Below are positions 9,045-17,695 of a stretch of DNA of 64,000 bases, piece after piece. Numbering within the stretch: position 1 is the first letter of the stretch; the number at the start of each line of letters is the position of its first letter. Source of the stretch: Gillisella vitis (GTDB lineage: Bacteria; Pseudomonadota; Alphaproteobacteria; Rhizobiales; Rhizobiaceae); assembly GCF_014204625.1 (NCBI RefSeq), contig NZ_JACHLU010000008.1, positions 1-64,000 on the forward strand, in the 5' to 3' direction. The position numbers were made by a program, and so were the translations under genes. The notes under the pieces were generated by a model. It was not told the origin of the DNA, searched no databases, and was given only the letters and a program-made list of their open reading frames with translations.

Positions 9045-10394
9045 ATGCCAGCCATTTCAAAAATCCTCATCGCCAATCGGGGCGAAATCGCCCTTCGCGT
9101 TCTGCGCGCCTGCAAAGAGCTCGGCATCGCTTCTGTTGCCGTGCACTCCACCGCCGATGCTGACGCCATGCATGTGCGCCTTGCGGATGAAAGTGTGTGC
9201 ATTGGCCCGCCATCCTCGCGTGACAGCTACCTGAACATTCACCAGATTGTTGCCGCCTGCGAGATCACCGGGGCGGATGCTGTTCATCCCGGCTACGGCT
9301 TTTTGTCGGAAAACTCCAAGTTTGCCGATATTCTGGAAGCCCATGGCATTACCTTTATCGGACCGACCGCCGATCACATTCGCCTGATGGGTGACAAGAT
9401 CACCGCCAAGGAAACCGCAAAGGCGCTGGGCATTCCGGTTGTTCCCGGCTCTGTTGGCGAAGTGAAGCCTGAAAACGCTTTGGAAATTGCGCGGGAAATC
9501 GGCTTTCCTGTGCTGATCAAGGCCACGGCCGGCGGTGGCGGACGCGGCATGAAACTGGCGACGAACGAGAGCGAGGTCGAAGAGGCCGTCGCTGCTGCAC
9601 GTCAGGAAGCTGCTGCTGCCTTTGGCAATGACGCAGTCTATATGGAAAAATACCTGGGCAAGCCACGGCATATCGAAATTCAGGTATTTGGCGACGGCGA
9701 AGGCAATGCCATTCATCTGGGTGAGCGGGATTGCTCCTTGCAACGCCGCCACCAGAAGGTCTGGGAAGAGGCAAACTCCCCTGCCCTGACACAAGAACAG
9801 CGAATGAAAATCGGCGAAATCTGCGCCGATGCCATGCGCAAGATGAAATACCGTGGCGCTGGCACCATCGAGTTTCTCTATGAAAACGGTGAGTTCTATT
9901 TCATTGAAATGAACACCCGTTTGCAGGTGGAGCATCCGGTGACGGAAGCCATTACCGGCATTGATCTTGTCTATGAACAGATCCGCGTTGCCTCTGGCGC
10001 TGGCCTCTCCGTCACGCAGGACGATGTGGTATTTCGTGGCCATGCCATTGAATGCCGCATCAATGCAGAGGATCCACGCACGTTTACACCATCTCCCGGC
10101 ACCATCACGCATTATCATGCCCCTGGTGGTCTTGGTGTGCGCGTCGATTCGGGTGTCTATGCAGGCTACAAAATTCCGCCCTATTATGACAGCCTGATCG
10201 GCAAGCTGATCGTGCATGGTCGCACCCGCGAAGAATGCATGATGCGCCTGCGCCGTGTTCTGGATGAATTTGTGATCGACGGCATCAAAACAACGCTTCC
10301 CTTGTTTCAGGATCTGATCAACAATCCTGACATCACAAGCGGCAATTACGACATTCATTGGCTGGAACACTATCTGGCCAATAGTGCGAAATAA
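9045..10394 (+). CDS. accC: Biotin carboxylase subunit of acetyl-CoA carboxylase
   Basis: ATP-dependent carboxylation of the biotin on AccB. 449 residues. It shows the N-domain start [22 protein letters not shown], the ATP-grasp glycine loop [12 protein letters not shown], the catalytic region [23 protein letters not shown] and [16 protein letters not shown], and the C-domain [12 protein letters not shown]. It starts 4 bases after the accB stop, so the two are surely co-transcribed and probably translationally coupled. Confidence 0.98.
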   Translation: MPAISKILIANRGEIALRVLRACKELGIASVAVHSTADADAMHVRLADESVCIGPPSSRDSYLNIHQIVAACEITGADAVHPGYGFLSENSKFADILEAHGITFIGPTADHIRLMGDKITAKETAKALGIPVVPGSVGEVKPENALEIAREIGFPVLIKATAGGGGRGMKLATNESEVEEAVAAARQEAAAAFGNDAVYMEKYLGKPRHIEIQVFGDGEGNAIHLGERDCSLQRRHQKVWEEANSPALTQEQRMKIGEICADAMRKMKYRGAGTIEFLYENGEFYFIEMNTRLQVEHPVTEAITGIDLVYEQIRVASGAGLSVTQDDVVFRGHAIECRINAEDPRTFTPSPGTITHYHAPGGLGVRVDSGVYAGYKIPPYYDSLIGKLIVHGRTREECMMRLRRVLDEFVIDGIKTTLPLFQDLINNPDITSGNYDIHWLEHYLANSAK

Positions 10395-10403
10395 GGTGAG
10401 ATA

Positions 10404-11036
10404 ATGGGTCGAAAACGCAGCAGGAACGCCAGCATCACGCCGGACATCCTGCTGCGGGCCTATTCTATCGGCCTGTTTCCCATGGCTGAGTCATCGGACG
10501 ACCCGGAAATATTCTGGGTTGAGCCTGAAATCCGGGGTATTATCCCCATGGATGATTTTCACATCTCCAAAAGCCTTGCCAAGGCTATTCGGCAAAAACC
10601 CTTTGATATTCGCTTTGATACCGCGTTTGAGCGGGTTTTGGACAAATGCGCCGAGCCTGCGCCAGACCGCCCCAGCACATGGATCAATCAGACCATTCGG
10701 GAGTTGTATACCGCGCTGTTCAACATGGGCCATGCCCATAGCGTTGAAGCCTTTGAAGGCGATGAGCTGGTTGGCGGGCTTTACGGCGTGTCGCTTGGGG
10801 CCGCGTTCTTTGGCGAAAGCATGTTTTCAAGACGCACCAACGCATCAAAAATTTCGCTGGTCTATCTGGTGGAGCGCTTGAAAGCCCAAGGCTTTGTGCT
10901 GCTCGATACCCAATTCACCACCGATCATCTCAAGACATTCGGGGCGATTGACCTTCCTAAAGCAGACTATGAGATTCTGTTGCAAACGGCGGTTTCTTTA
11001 CCACACAGGCCATTTTCTGGCAGCAGCCAGCATTGA
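10404..11036 (+). CDS. aat: Leucyl/phenylalanyl-tRNA-protein transferase
   Basis: Adds Leu or Phe from aminoacyl-tRNA to the N-terminus of proteins that carry Lys or Arg there, marking them for ClpAP (N-end rule). 210 residues. Family blocks are visible: [38 protein letters not shown], the region [33 protein letters not shown], and [28 protein letters not shown] precedes ATG 10404. It ends three bases before the stop of a facing DUF2155 gene. Confidence 0.97.
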   Translation: MGRKRSRNASITPDILLRAYSIGLFPMAESSDDPEIFWVEPEIRGIIPMDDFHISKSLAKAIRQKPFDIRFDTAFERVLDKCAEPAPDRPSTWINQTIRELYTALFNMGHAHSVEAFEGDELVGGLYGVSLGAAFFGESMFSRRTNASKISLVYLVERLKAQGFVLLDTQFTTDHLKTFGAIDLPKADYEILLQTAVSLPHRPFSGSSQH

Positions 11037-11039
11037 CGA

Positions 11040-11462
11040 TTACTTGGCTGGCTTCGGCACAGAGGAGGACTGTTTGCAGTCTTTCAGCCAGACGTCATAA
11101 ATGGGATGCTCAATGGCGTTCAACGCCGGACTGTCGGCAAACATCCAGCCAGAAAAAATGCGACTGATACGACGGTCAAGCGTGATTTCATCGACCTGCA
11201 CAAAGGCATCCACATGCTGGGCTTCGTTGTCATCACGCGAATAACACACCCGTGGCGTGACCTGAAGGGCACCAAACTGCACGGTTTCATTGACGTAAAC
11301 ATCAAATTCGGTAATTCGGCCGGTGATCTTGTCCAGTCCCGAAAATACGGCGACCGCATTTTCAATGCGTGCGGCCTGCGCTGGCACGGTTGCCGTGAAC
11401 GACACAACGGTTCCCACCAGAACCGCTCTCAGCAACCCTTTACCCTGCATCACAGACTTCAT
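11040..11462 (-). CDS. DUF2155 family secreted protein
   Basis: Exported protein of unknown function, about 140 residues. A signal peptide (LLRAVLVGTVVSFTATVPAQA) is followed by the conserved DUF2155 core RIENAVAVFSGLDKITGRITEFDVYVNETVQFGALQVTPRVCYSRD and FSGWMFADSPALNAIEHPIYDVWL. Two cysteines (in RVCYS and LKDCK) could pair. ATG 11462 and ATG 11450 are both possible starts; the ribosome site TTAGGA suits the second slightly better. DUF2155 next to NDUFA12 and accBC-aat is a conserved alphaproteobacterial arrangement, which hints at an envelope or respiratory role, but the function is unproven. Confidence 0.88.
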   Translation of the reverse strand: MKSVMQGKGLLRAVLVGTVVSFTATVPAQAARIENAVAVFSGLDKITGRITEFDVYVNETVQFGALQVTPRVCYSRDDNEAQHVDAFVQVDEITLDRRISRIFSGWMFADSPALNAIEHPIYDVWLKDCKQSSSVPKPAK

Positions 11463-11619
11463 TCCTAACGATCTCCGGCCATCAAACACCAACCTGCATC
11501 CATGATACACGCGCCCAAAACACCGGATGAGCGTGCTCTGTACCTTTCACGATGATAACAATCAGGTGGGCATGCCCGAAAAGCCTATCGTAACATTGTG
11601 GCAAAAGCCGGAAAACAAA

Positions 11620-11642
11620 GCCGCTGGTGATCAACCAGCGGC
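11620..11642 (-). terminator. Intrinsic terminator after the NDUFA12 gene
   Basis: Nine-base perfect arms (GCCGCTGGT and ACCAGCGGC) around a five-base loop. Read leftward the stem is followed by CTTTGTTTTC, so it terminates the minus-strand NDUFA12 gene just downstream of its stop. Confidence 0.75.
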
Positions 11643-11660
11643 GTGTTCAATCCTGATTGA

Positions 11661-12059
11661 TCAGTTGCCGGGCGTCCAGGCGTCATAATCGCCCGTCACA
11701 CGCGGACGCTCGCCCGAAGCGGCAATCGAGCCTTGCGGACGATAAGCCTGTGCGGTGCCCGTGAGGTTGGCATGATGTGGCTTTTGCCACTCACGTGCCA
11801 CATAGGTTTCCTTGGTTGGCGGTGTGTCGGTGCGATAATGCATCCAGCCATGCCAGCCGGGCGGAATGGCCGATGCATCCGCATAGCCCTTATACACAAC
11901 CCAGCGACGCGGCAGACCAAAACTGGTCGTTGTGCCTTCATAATAAATATTGCCCATCTCATCTTCACCAACGCGCGTACCCTTACGCCAGGTGAAAAAA
12001 CGGGTTCCGATCGTCTGGCCATTCCACCAGGTGAAAACCTGCAACAGAAGCTGCTTCAT
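11661..12059 (-). CDS. NADH:ubiquinone oxidoreductase subunit NDUFA12 homologue
   Basis: Accessory subunit of complex I, homologous to the mitochondrial B17.2/NDUFA12 protein and retained in alphaproteobacteria. 132 residues. The family core is plain: QVFTWWNGQTIGTRFFTWRKGTRVGEDEMGNIYYE, RRWVVYKG, PPGWHGWMHYRTDTPP and the C-terminal WKPHHAN-like segment (WQKPHHANLTGT). It is expected to dock on the hydrophilic arm of the complex whose core subunits are encoded at 55-64 kb here. Monocistronic, with its own terminator. Confidence 0.95.
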   Translation of the reverse strand: MKQLLLQVFTWWNGQTIGTRFFTWRKGTRVGEDEMGNIYYEGTTTSFGLPRRWVVYKGYADASAIPPGWHGWMHYRTDTPPTKETYVAREWQKPHHANLTGTAQAYRPQGSIAASGERPRVTGDYDAWTPGN

Positions 12060-12161
12060 GTCTTATCCTCGGCTCCGCCAGTGCTTACGGCGGCTTTCAA
12101 TTGTCTTTCGCTTATGACGCCTTGATGCACTCTTGTCCAGAGATTCGAGACAAGGCTCCCC

Positions 12162-12638
12162 TCATTTCAATTTGATCTTGAAGCCAAAATGGCTTTTTTG
12201 AAACCCAAGCCGCTCATAAAACCGATGTGCATCCAACCGCACCGCATTGGAGGTGAGTTGTACCTGCCGACAGCCCAGCGCCCTTGCCTGCTCAACGCAA
12301 AAGCGGATCATCTCCGCGCCAATTCCCTGTCCGCGGCAATCCGCCCGTGTCTGCACGGCTTCAATAATCATCGATGAAGCGCCTCGGCCAGTCATGGTGG
12401 TGGTGATCATGGTTTGAAACGTGCCAACCACCGCACCATCCCGCTCCGCGACATACAACACCTCATTGCCCGACGCCGCGATGCGGTGAAAGGCTGCATT
12501 ATAATCCGGCAAGGCCGCAGGGTCCGTGGTGTCACCATGACCGCCAACATCATCCGCCGCAAACAAGGCCACGATGGCGGAAACATCAGCTTCCTGCGCA
12601 ACGCGGATCACCAGCGGGGATTTTGGCAGATCACTCAT
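12162..12638 (-). CDS. GNAT N-acetyltransferase
   Basis: 158-residue single-domain GNAT. The acetyl-CoA binding loop RADCRGQGIGAEMIRFCVEQA is near residue 98, followed by LGCRQVQLTSNAVRLDAHRFYERLGF, the usual motif B. The N-terminus IRVAQEADVSAIVALF is a normal first strand and helix. It overlaps the upstream GNAT gene by ATGA, so gatB and the two acetyltransferases form one leftward operon. The substrate is unknown. Confidence 0.88.
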   Translation of the reverse strand: MSDLPKSPLVIRVAQEADVSAIVALFAADDVGGHGDTTDPAALPDYNAAFHRIAASGNEVLYVAERDGAVVGTFQTMITTTMTGRGASSMIIEAVQTRADCRGQGIGAEMIRFCVEQARALGCRQVQLTSNAVRLDAHRFYERLGFQKSHFGFKIKLK

Positions 12639-13132
12639 CCGAGTGGCTTTTCCATCACGATGGCCTCAAGGCCAGAGCCAGCCGCACCGCAATCCTGAAT
12701 GCGGTCCACCTCAACAAAGCCGTGAGCCTCGTAAAAAGCAATGGCGGCTGCATTCTTCGGCTCCACCTCCAGCCGCATCACTTCGGCATCGGGAAAGCAG
12801 GTTTCCAGTTCGGCAAAAATATCACGCCCGATTCCCTGACGCTGAACATCAGGATGGACATACAGTTGATGCAGCATGGCGGTTTTGGCCATATTTTCTG
12901 CCATGGCGGCAAAACCCATGCCACCAATGCGCTTACCATCATCGGCCACCAGAAACTCACCGCCCTTTTTGGCCAGCCTCGCTTTCAAGGCTGGCAAAGA
13001 GTGCCAATTGCCAATGATTTCCTCAACCTTGGTCACGCCATAGATGCTGTCATAGGTGGCGTGCCACGTCTCGGCCAAAAGCGCGCGCACCTTTTCCAGA
13101 TCGCGGTCGCTGGCGGTACGCACAAAAAACAT
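12635..13132 (-). CDS. GNAT N-acetyltransferase
   Basis: 165-residue GNAT with IRTASDRDL-like opening (VRTASDRDLEKVRALL), acetyl-CoA loop VHPDVQRQGIGRDIFAELE and the motif B segment MRLEVEPKNAAAIAFYEAHGF. The start lies 5 bases after the gatB stop and the stop overlaps the next gene, so it is translated as part of a gatB operon. It is not closely similar to its GNAT neighbour, so the pair is not a recent duplication. Substrate unknown. Confidence 0.88.
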   Translation of the reverse strand: MFFVRTASDRDLEKVRALLAETWHATYDSIYGVTKVEEIIGNWHSLPALKARLAKKGGEFLVADDGKRIGGMGFAAMAENMAKTAMLHQLYVHPDVQRQGIGRDIFAELETCFPDAEVMRLEVEPKNAAAIAFYEAHGFVEVDRIQDCGAAGSGLEAIVMEKPLG

Positions 13133-13137
13133 AAGCC

Positions 13138-14640
13138 TTACTCCTCAAGACCCAGCTTGGCCTTGACCAGCGCCTGCACGGCCTGCGGATTGGCCTTGCC
13201 GCCGGTGGACTTCATCACCTGGCCGACGAACCAGCCAGCAAGGCTTGGCTTGGCCAGCACCTTGGCAACCTGATCCGGGTTGGCGGCAATGATCTCATCC
13301 ACAGCTTTTTCAATCGCGCCGGTGTCGGTCACCTGCTTCATGCCACGGCTCTCGACGATGTCTGCCGGATCGCCGCCTTCATTCCAGACAATCTCGAACA
13401 GATCCTTGGCGATCTTGCCGGAAATGGTCTCGTTCTTGATCAGGTCGATAATGCCGCCAAGCTGGGCAGGCGAAACCGGAGTCTCTTCAATACCTTTGCT
13501 GGCTTTGTTCAACGCACCCAATAGGTCGTTGATCACCCAGTTGGCTGCCGTTTTGCCATCACGGCCAGCGGCAACAGCCTCATAATAATCGGCGATTGCC
13601 TTTTCCGAGACCAGAATCGATGCATCATAAACCGACAGACCAAGGTCAGCAACAAAACGCGCCTTCTTGTCATCTGGCAGCTCTGGCAAGCTCTTCTTCA
13701 GCTCGGCAATATAGGCATCGTCAAATTCCAGCGGCAACAGGTCCGGGTCGGGGAAATAACGGTAATCATGCGCATCTTCCTTGGAGCGCATCGAGCGGGT
13801 CTCACCCTTGGCCGCATCAAACAGGCGGGTTTCCTGATCAATCACGCCGCCATCTTCCAGAATGGCAATCTGGCGACGAGCTTCATATTCAATGGCCTGA
13901 CCGATGAAGCGGATGGAGTTGACGTTCTTGATTTCGCAGCGTGTGCCAAATTCGCCACCGGGCTTGCGCACCGAGACATTGACGTCGGCGCGCATCGAGC
14001 CTTCATCCATATTGCCATCGCAGGTGCCGAGGTAGCGCACAATTGAGCGCAGCTTGGTCATATAGGCCTTGGCTTCGTCGGATGAGCGCATATCAGGCTT
14101 GGAAACGATTTCCATCAATGCTACGCCAGAGCGATTCAAATCGACATAGGACATGGTAGGGTGCTGGTCATGCATTGACTTGCCAGCGTCCTGTTCCAGA
14201 TGCAGACGCTCAATGCCAATTTCGATGTCTTCAAAATTGCCCTGACGATCCGGGCCAAGCGAGATGATGATCTTGCCTTCGCCGACAATCGGGTCTTTGA
14301 ACTGCGAGATCTGGTAGCCCTGCGGCAGATCAGGATAGAAATAATTCTTGCGGTCAAAAATCGAGCGCTTGTTGATCTGGGCTTTGAGACCGAGGCCGGT
14401 GCGGACAGCCTGCGCCACGCATTCCTGATTGATCACCGGCAACATGCCGGGCATGGCGGCATCCACCAATGACACATTTGCATTCGGCGCATTGCCAAAG
14501 GTGGTCGATGCGCCGGAAAACAGCTTGGACTGGCTTGTCACCTGAGCGTGAACTTCCATACCGATCACGATTTCCCAGTCGCCGGTGGCGCCGGGGATCA
14601 GGCGTTTTGGGTCGGGTGTGCGGGTATCGACAAGGGTCAT
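13138..14640 (-). CDS. gatB: Aspartyl/glutamyl-tRNA amidotransferase subunit B
   Basis: Subunit of GatCAB, which converts mischarged Glu-tRNA(Gln) or Asp-tRNA(Asn) to the amide form; GatB phosphorylates and transamidates the tRNA-bound amino acid. 500 residues. It shows [15 protein letters not shown], the segment [57 protein letters not shown] and a C-terminal YqeY-like helical tail rich in charged residues. The frame is open to 14799, but ATG 14640 has GAAGAAGAG upstream and gives the family start. It is separated from gatC-gatA by about 5.4 kb of other genes. Confidence 0.97.
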   Translation of the reverse strand: MTLVDTRTPDPKRLIPGATGDWEIVIGMEVHAQVTSQSKLFSGASTTFGNAPNANVSLVDAAMPGMLPVINQECVAQAVRTGLGLKAQINKRSIFDRKNYFYPDLPQGYQISQFKDPIVGEGKIIISLGPDRQGNFEDIEIGIERLHLEQDAGKSMHDQHPTMSYVDLNRSGVALMEIVSKPDMRSSDEAKAYMTKLRSIVRYLGTCDGNMDEGSMRADVNVSVRKPGGEFGTRCEIKNVNSIRFIGQAIEYEARRQIAILEDGGVIDQETRLFDAAKGETRSMRSKEDAHDYRYFPDPDLLPLEFDDAYIAELKKSLPELPDDKKARFVADLGLSVYDASILVSEKAIADYYEAVAAGRDGKTAANWVINDLLGALNKASKGIEETPVSPAQLGGIIDLIKNETISGKIAKDLFEIVWNEGGDPADIVESRGMKQVTDTGAIEKAVDEIIAANPDQVAKVLAKPSLAGWFVGQVMKSTGGKANPQAVQALVKAKLGLEE

Positions 14641-14993
14641 GACAAGCTCTTCTTCCAGCAATTCCAGCAAAATGCCGGGGCGGCCTTGCCGCAGGAATTG
14701 CATCAAAACAGGGGCTGGAGTGTTGCAGCGATTCGTGCGAAGACGCAAACGCTCCGGCGGGTGGATTTTCACTTTTCCGGTTAGAGCAATTGGGCGCAAG
14801 GCGCAAGACGATGCATGAAGCGTCGCAAGAAATCAGGCCATTTGACCGTGCTGAAAATGTCAACATTCACGACAAAATACCCTGCCGCCTCAAAAATGGC
14901 GACAATGGCCCATTAACAAACCGTGAAGACAGATGACGCGGCCCTGAAAACAGGCTATGGGGGCGGCAATTCTCAAAGTCATTGGAAATAAAG

Positions 14994-15740
14994 ATGACCG
15001 TAAATGCCGCGCCCCGTTTTTCTGTTGTCGTGCCCATGAAGAATGAGGCTGACAATATCGATCTTCTGATCGGAGAGATCGAAACCGCCTGTCAGGGGGA
15101 GGATTTTGAAGCAATCTTCATTGATGATGGCTCAACCGACGCCACCCTCGCCCGGCTTCAGGCGGCAGCCACCATCAAGCCATGGGTGCGCATTGTGCAC
15201 CATGCCTCATCCGGCGGACAGTCGGCAGCCGTGCATTCCGGCGTACAGGCCGCCCGTGGCGCGATTATTTGCACCATGGATGGCGATGGGCAAAATCCGC
15301 CTGCCGAAATTCCAAGACTGGTAGCGCCGCTGCTTGCCATCAATGCGTCGCCCACTCTGGGGCTGGTGGCGGGCCAGCGCGCCCGGCGGCAGGATACGCT
15401 GTCGAAAAAAATCGCCTCGAAACTGGCAAACGGCATTCGCCAGCGGATTTTGCGTGACAACACCCGCGACACCGGCTGCGGCCTGAAAGCTTTCAGGCGC
15501 GATGCCTTTCTCGATCTGCCATTTTTCAACCACATGCACCGCTATCTACCGGCGCTGTTCTCGGCCCACGGCTGGCAGGTGGCCCATGTGGATGTCAGCC
15601 ACAGGCATCGCCACGCAGGCACCTCGAACTATAACAATCTTCAACGGGCACTCGTTGGAATTCACGATCTGATTGGCGTCAGCTGGCTGATCAAACGCCG
15701 CAAGCGCGTGCGCCCGCAAAACATTGGACCATCCGCATGA
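14994..15740 (+). CDS. Family 2 glycosyltransferase, polyprenyl-phosphate type
   Basis: Likely moves a sugar from a nucleotide donor to undecaprenyl or dodecaprenyl phosphate at the inner membrane. 248 residues, GT-A fold: FSVVVPMKNEADNIDLLIGEI, EAIFIDDGSTDATLARL, and the metal-binding CTMDGDGQNPP. The region RDNTRDTGCGLKAFRRDAF and HRYLPALFSAHGWQ match dolichol-phosphate-mannose synthase and ArnC relatives. Unlike ArnC it lacks the C-terminal pair of membrane helices, ending in a basic tail. ATG 14994 follows GGAAATAAAG; a TTG at 14982 is possible. Its stop overlaps the next gene. Rhizobial RgtE, which makes polyprenyl-phosphate galacturonic acid, is a plausible relative; the donor sugar is unproven. 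Confidence 0.88.
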   Translation: MTVNAAPRFSVVVPMKNEADNIDLLIGEIETACQGEDFEAIFIDDGSTDATLARLQAAATIKPWVRIVHHASSGGQSAAVHSGVQAARGAIICTMDGDGQNPPAEIPRLVAPLLAINASPTLGLVAGQRARRQDTLSKKIASKLANGIRQRILRDNTRDTGCGLKAFRRDAFLDLPFFNHMHRYLPALFSAHGWQVAHVDVSHRHRHAGTSNYNNLQRALVGIHDLIGVSWLIKRRKRVRPQNIGPSA

Positions 15741-16054
15741 ATGATATTCTTGCCTACCTCAACATCAACAGTTTTGGCGATTTCATGTGGCTTGCGCTGG
15801 GCCTTGTGGCTCAGCTGATGTTTTCCTTGCGCTTCATCATCCAATGGTTGGTGTCGGAAAAAGAAAAGCGCTCGGTTATTCCCGCTGCATTCTGGTGGTT
15901 TTCGGTCATTGGCGGCATCATGCTGCTGGCCTATGGCATTCATCGTGGTGAGCCCGTGATCATTCTGGGTCAGGCCCTTGGTATTGTGGTCTATATCCGC
16001 AATCTGATGCTGCTGCATCAAGGCCGCAAAACCGATCTGCCATCTGAATCGTAG
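15737..16054 (+). CDS. Lipid-A biosynthesis N-terminal domain membrane protein
   Basis: 105 residues with three hydrophobic helices and the LAB_N signature, QLMFSLRFIIQWLVSEKEKRSVIPAAFWWFS followed by GGIMLLAYGIHRGEPVIILGQALGIVVYIRNL. This domain is fused to lipid-A disaccharide synthase in some bacteria and occurs alone beside ArnC/ArnT-like genes in others, where it resembles small flippase-like (EMR-type) proteins. It overlaps the glycosyltransferase before it by ATGA and precedes an ArnT-like enzyme, so the three probably synthesise, flip and transfer one lipid-linked sugar. That role is inferred. Confidence 0.88.
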   Translation: MNDILAYLNINSFGDFMWLALGLVAQLMFSLRFIIQWLVSEKEKRSVIPAAFWWFSVIGGIMLLAYGIHRGEPVIILGQALGIVVYIRNLMLLHQGRKTDLPSES

Positions 16055-16118
16055 AGCCTTTGCTTTCGTTTGTCTTTTCGGGAAAACCGGGTTCGACTTT
16101 TCCCTGACAAACTCTAAA
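16055..16118. repeat. Intergenic palindromic repeat (AGAG...CTCT family)
   Basis: A degenerate inverted repeat: TAGAG at the left with TTTGTCTTTTCGGGAAAA, and TTTTCCCTGACAAACTCTA at the right, around ACCGGGTTCGAC. A shortened relative lies at 42249-42285. This is the common rhizobial small intergenic repeat style. It sits between two genes of the glycolipid block, so it may also act as a transcript-end hairpin. Confidence 0.6.
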
Positions 16119-16136
16119 ATGTGAGCTGCCCAACCC

Positions 16137-17582
16137 ATGATCCGCATGACCCTTCGTACCAGCATTGCCCTGATCCTGGCCATCACCGTCTTTCGGCTGG
16201 TGATGTTGCGGTTTGATACCACGGACCTGTTCGTGGATGAGGCCCAATACTGGATGTGGTCGCAACATCTGGATTTTGGTTATTATTCCAAGCCCCCCAT
16301 GATCGCCTGGGTCATCCATGCCTTCACATGGCTGGGCGGTTCCCAGGAGATCTTCTGGGTGCGCGCCGCAAGCCCGCTTCTGCATATGGCAACAGCACTG
16401 CTGCTGATTCCGGCCGGGATGCGCCTGACAGGTTCGCGTCAGGCAGGCGCATGGGCGGGCATCAGCTATGCCACGCTGCCGGGTGTTGCGTTGTCGTCGA
16501 TTTTCATGTCGACGGACACCATCCTGTTTCCGTTTCTGGCGCTGACGCTGTTGTGCTATTCCCACCTGATCGAGCGCCGCTCCGTCGGCTTTGCGCTGCT
16601 GATGGGTGTCAGCATTGGTCTGGGAACGCTTTCGAAATATGCCATGCTGTATTTCGCCGCCACTGCGCTGATCTCAGCCATTGCCCTGCCCAAGGCACGC
16701 ATTGCCCTGCGCGACACCGTGCTGGCCATTCTCAGCGCCGCAGCCGTGATTGCCCCCAATATTTGGTGGAATGCCGCCAATGGCGGTGCAACATTGAAAC
16801 ACACCTCAGACAATGCCGATTGGCATGGCCTAAATTTCCATCTCGATGATGCCGCAGAGTTTTTCGGTAGCCAGTTTGGCGTCATCGGTCCGGTGCTGTT
16901 TGGCGCAATGGTGGTGGTGCTTTACCGTCTGGTGCGCGGCAAGGCGTCCACCACAGAAAAACACCTGTGCATTCTGTCCTGGCCGATTGTGATCGTTATC
17001 GTGTTTCAGGCGCTGATGTCCCATGCCTATGCCAATTGGGCAGCAACAGCTTACGCAGCCGGCGTTATTCTGGCCGTTTTCTACCTGCTTCAGTCAAAGC
17101 CGCGCCTGCTGACCACCTCCCTGATCATCAACGGCATAACCGCCATCATCCTTCCATTGCTGGCGGTTTATGCCCACCAGGCGGTGTTGCCCAATGGCAA
17201 GCCGGTTCTGGCCCGCTATCTTGGCCGCTCGGACCTCAGCTGGAACATTGCAACAGCCGCTGGCCGCGCCGGTACAGCAACAATCGTCGCAGACAGCCGC
17301 GATATTCTCGCCGATCTGTTTTACACCCTGCGCGACGAAAACTTCACCATCCGCGCGCGCAGCAATGGCGATTTTCCAAAAAACTACTACGAGCAGGAAT
17401 TTCCGCTGACCTCCGCAAGCGGCGATGAAACCGTGATGTATATCACGAGCGGAAATGTCAGCTGCCATGGAGCCGTGGTTGATCCAGTGGCCGATTTGAC
17501 ACCTGCATCGGGCTATTGGAAGGGTGTGAAAATCAAAGCTTATGTGCTTCCCGCAAGCTGCCTGACAAACCGGCTGACATAG
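16137..17582 (+). CDS. ArnT/PMT-type membrane glycosyltransferase (GT39-like)
   Basis: Polytopic membrane enzyme of 481 residues that transfers a sugar from a polyprenyl-phosphate donor on the periplasmic side. The first periplasmic loop carries the diagnostic acidic motif in DLFVDEAQYWMWSQHLDFGYYSKPPMIAWVIH, followed by about ten hydrophobic helices and a C-terminal soluble tail from about residue 380. In rhizobia this family includes RgtA-D and RgtF, the galacturonosyl transferases for lipid A and LPS core. The upstream donor synthase and LAB_N protein fit such a pathway. The acceptor and the sugar cannot be told from sequence. Start ATG 16137 has only a weak ribosome site. Confidence 0.85.
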   Translation: MIRMTLRTSIALILAITVFRLVMLRFDTTDLFVDEAQYWMWSQHLDFGYYSKPPMIAWVIHAFTWLGGSQEIFWVRAASPLLHMATALLLIPAGMRLTGSRQAGAWAGISYATLPGVALSSIFMSTDTILFPFLALTLLCYSHLIERRSVGFALLMGVSIGLGTLSKYAMLYFAATALISAIALPKARIALRDTVLAILSAAAVIAPNIWWNAANGGATLKHTSDNADWHGLNFHLDDAAEFFGSQFGVIGPVLFGAMVVVLYRLVRGKASTTEKHLCILSWPIVIVIVFQALMSHAYANWAATAYAAGVILAVFYLLQSKPRLLTTSLIINGITAIILPLLAVYAHQAVLPNGKPVLARYLGRSDLSWNIATAAGRAGTATIVADSRDILADLFYTLRDENFTIRARSNGDFPKNYYEQEFPLTSASGDETVMYITSGNVSCHGAVVDPVADLTPASGYWKGVKIKAYVLPASCLTNRLT

Positions 17583-17695
17583 AAAAACACATCTTTAAAG
17601 TTGATTTAGCGACGTAAAATCAATAGGTTTTTAAATAGCCAAATATAAAGAACGCCACGAGCAAACTCATGGCAAAACATATAAAGAGACAATCT